DNA from: Castanea sativa
Lineage: Eukaryota > Streptophyta > Magnoliopsida > Fagales > Fagaceae
Reading direction: 5' to 3'
Assembly: GCF_040712315.1 (NCBI RefSeq)
Contig: NC_134016.1
Location: forward strand, 20,386,390 to 20,450,389
Length of the DNA stretch: 64,000 bases
Shown: positions 58,482 to 64,000 of the stretch, piece after piece
How the letters are laid out: each line of letters opens with the position of its first letter
Position numbering within the stretch: the first letter of the stretch is position 1
Made by a program: the position numbers and the translations under genes
Notes under the pieces: generated by a model
What the model saw: the letters and a program-made list of their open reading frames with translations, nothing else
Told to the model about the DNA's origin: nothing
Database searches by the model: none

Positions 58482-59399
58482 GTGCCTAAGAAAGATGGGA
58501 AAGTACGTATGTGCGTTGATTATAGAGATTTGAATCGGGCCAGCCCCAAGGACAATTTCCCATTACCGCATATCGATACACTGATCGATAATAACGCTAC
58601 CAACATGTTCTTCTCCTTCATGGATGGATTCTTAGGCTATAATCAGATCAAGATGGCCGAGGAAGACAAAGCTAAGATAGCATTCTCCACTCATTGGGGA
58701 ACCTATGTGTATGATGTCATGTCGCTTGGATTAAAGAACGCCAGTGCTGCTTACCAGCGAGCTATGGTAACTTTGTTCCATGATATGATGCATAAAGAGA
58801 TTGAAGTCTACGTAGACGATATGATTGCGAAATCCCACACTTCCAGGGATCATTTGCTAGATTTAAGAAAGCTGTTCAAGCGCTTTATCAAGTACAGATT
58901 GAGACTAAACCCTAACAAATGCGTCTTTGGAGCTAGTTCAGGGAAATTGCTTGGCTTTATAGTTAGCCAAAGAGGAATCGAAGTGGACCCAACAAAAGTC
59001 CAAGCCATCGGGGACATGCCGACACCGCAAAGTGAGAAACAAATTCGCAGCTTCGCAGGAAAGGTCAATTACATAGCTCGTTTCATAGCGCAGTTGACCG
59101 CCACATGTGATCCACTGTTCAAGCTCTTGAAGAAGGACACAGAGATAGAATGGACAGATGAGTGTCAAGTGGCCTTTGACAAGATCAAGCAACATTTGTT
59201 AGACCCTCTTGTTTTGGTTCCCTCGACGCCGGGATATCCGTTGATCCTCTACCTAGCGGTACAAGAAACCTCCATGGGCTGCATGTTAGGCCAATTGGCT
59301 GAGCCTGACCAGAAAGAAATGGCGATTTACTACTTAAGCAAGAAGTTCACCAACTGTGAGATCAACTACATTGCCATTGAAAGACGTGTTGCGCCTTAG
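58482..59399 (+). pseudogene. Reverse transcriptase and first RNase H of the second Tat element
   Basis: A 305-codon open frame: 'VRMCVDYRDLNRASPKDNFP', 'HIDTLIDN', 'MFFSFMDGFLGYNQIKMAEE', 'MSLGLKNASAAYQRAM', 'VYVDDMIAKS' (58807-58836), 'LNPNKCVFGASSGKLLGFIV', 'WTDECQVAFDKIKQHL' and 'YPLILYLAVQETSMGCMLGQ'. Normal 'MPFGLKNA' reads 'MSLGLKNA'. Active site YVDD is intact. RNase H continues in a shifted frame from 59356 ('YFEKPHLTGK'-type). Upstream pol is broken at 58264-58480. Confidence 0.93.
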
Positions 59400-59689
59400 T
59401 GTGGGCCTCGCAAAAATTGCGGCAGTACATGCTCTACTACACCACGCGGCTCATTTCCCGTATGGACCCATTAAGTACATCTTTGAAAAGCCACATCTTA
59501 CAGGAAAGATCTCCTATTGGAAAATGCTGCTTTCTGAGTTTGACATTGTGTTTGTGACAAGAAAGGCAATCAAGGGCTATGCCATAGCCAACTACCTAGC
59601 AGACCAGCCACTGAATGATCCAAAACTTACAGAATCCCTCTTCCCTGATGAGGATGTCATGGCACTAGAGCCAAAACCAGACAGTGCGG

Positions 59690-60100
59690 AATCGTGGTGT
59701 TGGAAACTTTATTTTGATGGAGTCGCCAATTCTACCAAAAATGGAGTGGAAGCAGTCCTAGTTTCCCCCAAAGGCCAGCAAATCCTTGTTTCAATCAAGT
59801 TGAATTTTGATTGCACCAACAACATCACAGAATATGAAACGTACATAGTCGGCCTGCAAGCACCCTAAAGTTCGGCACCTATAACTTATGCTTCTTTGGA
59901 GACTCCCTGTTAATCATCTCCCAAATCAAAGGAAATTGGCAAACCCGAGACGCTAAGTTGATTTCGTATCAGAAATGTGTCAACCACTTGATTCTGAAAT
60001 TTCGAGACATCACGTTTGCCTATTTGCCTCAAGCACACAACCAGTTTGTAGACACCTTAGCTACCCTAGCTAGCATGGTCAAGTTATCAGAAGGAGATGA
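59690..60100 (+). pseudogene. Second RNase H of the second Tat element
   Basis: 'WKLYFDGVANSTKNGVEAVL', 'CTNNITEYETYIVGLQA' in frame 59356-59868, then shifted: 'YNLCFFGDSLLIISQIKGNW' (about 59880-59940) and 'AHNQFVDTLATLASMV' (60039-60080). First Asp and Glu are present. A frame break lies at about 59866. Marks the Tat clade. Confidence 0.88.
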
Positions 60101-60343
60101 TATGTGGCAATTGTGCATAGAAGTCCGTGGCGTTCCAGCCTATTGCATGAACATTGAAGAATGCATGAGTGTTGAAGTTGAAGTCGAAGTTGACGGAAGG
60201 CCATGTTACCATGATATCCAAGCTTATATCAAGAATAATGAATACCCGTCTGGTGCAACAGACAGTGAAAAGAAGTTTATCCAGCGCATGGCTTGCCAAT
60301 TTTTCCTGAGTGGAAAAGTCCTGTACAAAAGGAACCATGATTC

Positions 60344-61752
60344 TGATGGAACTATGCATGTACGCAGCAGAAAAACAACGGATCTACTTCGTTCATAAAT
60401 GTTAACATGCACCATGTAAGTTTCAAAAAATAAGAATAAGAGTGTACCTTGGAGCGGTAAATTTCAAAACTGAAGATCTGATGTACTTGAGAACACTTTC
60501 AATATTCACTCCAATTCCACTAACGCCCAAGACGTGTGGTCTCTCAATCAGTTTACAAAGGAAGAATGTTAGAGTGTCTCAATCTCACATACACATCATT
60601 TCACATTAGTGTTCTCTCTTACAAAATTATCTACCGAAAAATTTTGTATGTTTCTCTTTTTATATCTAATTGATTATCTAATTGGGCTAGCCTTTTGGGC
60701 CTTTCCAATTGGGCTTAAGTGTGTGGCTTGGAGTGGGATCAAAAGGGACCAATAAGACACTATCTCCAATGGGCCTTGGGCTTTTTTGTCAACTCTTGAC
60801 AAGTCCAAAGTTACCATTAATTATATTTAATACCAATATATAAATATAATTGTACTCTAGGCCTTATTTATAAATTATATCCCAAAACTTTATTGTACAT
60901 GCAATCCCTTCATAAAATATTCGTAGTAATACAAAGTCATGAATATAGACTGCCACTTTGTAGATTACTACATCTTAATCCTTGAGTACCCGATTTAACC
61001 ATTTATGTTATTCATTATATATTTATGAAATTCAATTTCATTAACATATAAACTTTAGTAACTATTTACCAAAGTAGTTAGGCCTAACATTCTGAATATA
61101 AAACCCATTAAACTTATCTCAAGAGAATATTTTGTATCTTTGTTAAGAGACTATGAATTCTATCTTGAGAATACATGTTCCATCAACACTAAATGTGGTT
61201 GCCCAACATACTGAGATTTTGACCGTTATCTTAGATCTCACTTCTGATATATCAAAGCAACCTACATTTCATGAGCAGGTTCATTATTCTCTCAGGATTA
61301 AGAGTTCATGCAAATAGAAGTTGTGAGATTTATTATTCATTTGACAGTTGTTAGGAGAATAATAAATCTCACTGCGGTCCAGTTCAATATGTCTTAACTC
61401 TTAAAACATATCAACACATCAACTAGAAGTCTCCACTTCTATGATCAAGACAAATCATCTTAGTTGATATGTTATAGTCTTCGCAGATGAAACGCCCAAT
61501 TTCATCACTGACTACAAACTAAAATTTTGATTTGACAAAGAACTTGTGACTTATATCTTCTGTGACTAAATCACATAAATCACATACTATGCATCCCATG
61601 GACTATATGATAATGTCCGAATATTCATGTTACCATTATTTTAGATTATAATAAAACAACTTTATTAATCACAACATTAAGTCATACATAATGTCATACA
61701 TAATAGCATATATAGCATCATACAATAGGATTTAAGGGCACCAGTCCTAACA
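60344..61752 (-). repeat. Solo LTR of the copia family inside Tat pol
   Basis: 1409 bp in reverse orientation; on the minus strand it starts TGTTAGGACTGGTGCCC and ends ATAGTTCCATCA. A perfect 5-bp target duplication GATTC lies at 60339-60343 and 61753-61757. Removing it rejoins 'YKRNHDS' to the Tat pol sequence before integrase. It is the cleanest of the solo LTRs here. Confidence 0.93.
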
Positions 61753-61800
61753 GATTCTACCTTGCTCTGATACGTAGATGCCCCCGAGGCTAATTATCTG

Positions 61801-62863
61801 ATGGAAGAGATGCATGAAGGCTTACTCAGAGCTCATGCCAGTAGACCCCTATTGGCCCACAAGATCATGAGAGCTGATCACTACTGGCTCACTATGGAAA
61901 GTGATTGCATTAAACATGTGAGGACAGACCACCATTGCCAAGCCTACCAAGACAGGAAGAATGCTCCTCCTCAACCTTTGCACTCTTTAGCAGCATCATG
62001 GCCCTTCTCAGCTTGGGGTATCGATGTCATCGAAACCGTGATTCCGAAAGCTTCAAATGGTCATGAGTACATCTTAATGGCCATTGATTATTTTACAAAG
62101 TGGGTGGAAGCCGCTTCGTACAAAAGCATCACTCAAGTAGTGATAGCCCGATTCTTAAAACATAACATTATCTGCTACTATGACGTGCTGGGAGAGCTCA
62201 TTACAGATAATGGGGTGCACCTAAATGGGAAAATGATCTAGCAACTTTTCCAACAGTTTAAGATCGAGCACAGAAATTCGGTTCCCTATCGCCCTCAGAT
62301 GAATGGTGTAGTGGAAGCTGCTAACAAGAACATAAAGAAAATCTTGGTGAAGATGACAGACACATACAAAGATTGGCATGAGTACTTGTTGTTTGCCTTG
62401 GGTGCATATCGCACTTCTGTTTGTACTTCCACAGGTGCGATACCATATTCATTAGTATATCGCATGGAGGCCATCCTCCCCGCAGAGGTAGAGATCCTAT
62501 CTCTCAGGATTTTATCTTAAACAGAGTTGTCAGAAGGTGAATGGGCCCATTCCCGATATGAACAACTGAACATGATAGATGAAAAGCACATGACCACAAT
62601 GTTCAATGGACAATTGTACCAACTCCGCGTCGAGTGAGCATTCAACAAGAAAGTTAGACCCAGGGTCTTTGAAGAAGGCGATCTAGTCTTGAAGAAGCAT
62701 AACCAGGCCATGCCTGATTAGAGAGGAAAGTTTGCCCCAACTTACGATGGCCCATATGTGGTAAAAAAGGCCTTTTCTAGAGGAGCCTTGATTCTAGCCG
62801 ACATGGATGGGCATGACTTCAATATGCCCACCAATTTTGACATCGTCATACGGTACTTTGCAT
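61801..62863 (+). pseudogene. Integrase of the second Tat element
   Basis: 'MEEMHEGLLRAHASRP', 'DHYWLTMESDCIKHVR' then 'HHCQAYQDRKN', where the Cys-X2-Cys of the H2C2 zinc site appears to have lost its first Cys. Core: 'AWGIDVIETV' (D), 'ITDNGVHLNGK' (D), 'NGVVEAANKNIKKILVK' (E). Stop at 62239 within the core, then 'AYRTSVCTSTGAIPYSLVY', stop at 62518 and the tail 'RPRVFEEGDLVLKKH' and 'GPYVVKKAFSRGALILADMD' to about 62863. Confidence 0.92.
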
Positions 62864-64000
62864 GAAGGAGCCTCTCAGTGCACCTCATTTTTATGTTTTT
62901 ATGTCAACAAAAAAAAAAAAAACAAAAAAAACAAAAAAAATATATATATGTGAAAAAGTAGATCAAAAACTCAAAAGGGTGATCTACGCAAAAGGAGAGC
63001 CAAAAGAAAAAGAGCATGAGAAAATACAAAAGGTAGATTGAAAACCTGAAAGGACGGTCTACACAAAAGGAGAGCAAAAGAAAGAGTGTGAGAAAGCCTG
63101 CTAGATTGAAAACCAGATAGAGCGGTCTAGGAAGAAATTAAGGCAATCAAAAGCCAGTTGAACTACGTGATGACCTGATCCTTCCTAGTGGAGGTACGTA
63201 GGCAGCTATCTTGGTTCGGTCACATCATAAAAGAAAAGTCAATCATTTTTGCCTGCTTGAATTCATACACAAGGTCAGAAAATTAGATGGATCCAACGTC
63301 CAAGATAAGATATGAAGACACCTCCGAGATCGCTCTTTGTCTACAATAATACCATGACCCAGTGGTCTGCTCAAGATTATTTGGCTTATATTAATTGGGA
63401 AATGTACCTCAATGGGAAAAGGGAAAGATCCGTCTAGAACAGGATGTATCCTTGGAAAATTAAGATATTGATATACATGGATTTTACATTTATCACTTAT
63501 TTGTATAATCTTGCATTTTCAAAGCATTTGCTTGCATATTCATTAACATGCTTGTATTGTGCCATTCAGTTTCTTTCATTCATTTTGGTATCAGAACATT
63601 AAATCTCATCTCATAAATATATCCTAAATATCATCATAAACATCTCTCTCCACCATCTCTCAATTTCTAAGCATGCCTAACAGACGAGACTATGCTTTAA
63701 GAACTCAAACAAAAAGAGGAAGGCCTTACATAATTGCCTAGCAATTTACGAAGGACCTTTCCATACATGGTGGGATGCTAACTTTATAGCTCATGTGCAG
63801 AAACAAAATAAGCAGGAAAGAACACCAACAAGTTAAATCTTTTTCTAACCCTAACCCTCTAAATCTTTTTCTAGCATTTATCTTGCTTTTTTTGCCTTAA
63901 TAACATGATTTATTACTTTCCTTAGCATGTTTCTTGCTTAATCTTTCTCCTAGCATGTTCTTAGTTTAGATCCATGTTCTTCCATGCTTTTTTATATGTT
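62864..64000. other. 3' non-coding part of the second Tat element and window end
   Basis: A-rich block 62908-62945, then a degenerate repeat of about 80 bp ('aaaaggagagc', 'gatctac', 'agattgaaaacc') at 62955-63140 and 'gaggtacgtaggcagctatc' (63190-63210), a phrase common downstream of pol in such elements. At about 63582 a 'tggtatcagaac' resembles a primer site of another element. Nothing else recognised. Confidence 0.5.

Larger units (their letters stand above)
52285..64000 (+). mobile_element. Second Tat/Ogre-like gypsy element, old, continues past the window
   Basis: Order: primer site (52285), long leader, gag (about 54010-55760), protease (about 56690-56810), RT and RNase H (58482-59600), second RNase H (59690-60100), integrase (61801-62863), then 3' untranslated sequence. 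Many stops. A solo copia LTR (60344-61752) sits in pol. The 3' LTR is not identified within the window. Confidence 0.88.

Overview
The window is nuclear DNA from a flowering plant, probably a woody eudicot. Three things point there: many nested plant retrotransposons (RTE/L1-type LINEs, Ty1/copia, Tat-lineage Ty3/gypsy), spliced plant host-gene pieces (dihydroxyacetone kinase, pyrophosphate-dependent phosphofructokinase alpha, ubiquitin-RUB1/NEDD8, valyl-tRNA synthetase), and a plant-mobile-domain (PMD/MAIN-like) gene. The genus is not determined; Fagales-like repeats are only an impression. I saw no prokaryotic operons, CRISPR arrays or rRNA/tRNA genes.

Layout. 1-9381 is a stack of non-LTR elements: a LINE 3' fragment on the minus strand, then a long degenerate plus-strand LINE broken by a micro-insertion, an hAT-like non-autonomous DNA transposon and a small minus-strand LINE, then a second 5'-truncated LINE joined to its poly-A tail. 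10153-12520 holds the first three exons (minus strand) of a dihydroxyacetone kinase/triokinase-type gene, the only host gene here with an intact-looking start; the rest would lie left of the LINE stack or outside the window. Its first intron carries two nested SINEs. 14632-28225 is a decayed PMD gene split by a 9.1-kb copia element (15294-24442) whose 3' LTR contains a 589-bp unit in triplicate.

28640-45307 contains internal pieces of three unrelated host genes, all on the plus strand: PFP-alpha (three exons), ubiquitin-RUB1 (last two exons) and valyl-tRNA synthetase. A recent Tat-type gypsy element (29937-40266; LTRs about 99% identical; TSD AATAA) lies between the first two. It has dual RNase H domains, a 44-bp satellite and a spliced antisense gene. 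45308-48058 is a pile of copia-family solo LTRs (one nested in an inverted one) and the 3' end of another gypsy element. 48058-50780 is AT-rich with no recognised gene. From about 50780 to the window end is a second, older Tat/Ogre-like gypsy element with a tRNA-Arg-type primer site, a damaged protease and a solo copia LTR (60344-61752, TSD GATTC) inside pol.

Almost nothing here looks functional as protein except possibly the kinase gene. The best signals are insertion chronology, structural oddities (LTR array, antisense gene, LINE chimera) and the cluster of same-strand host-gene fragments, which resembles Helitron or Pack-MULE gene capture. I found no convincing new molecular system.
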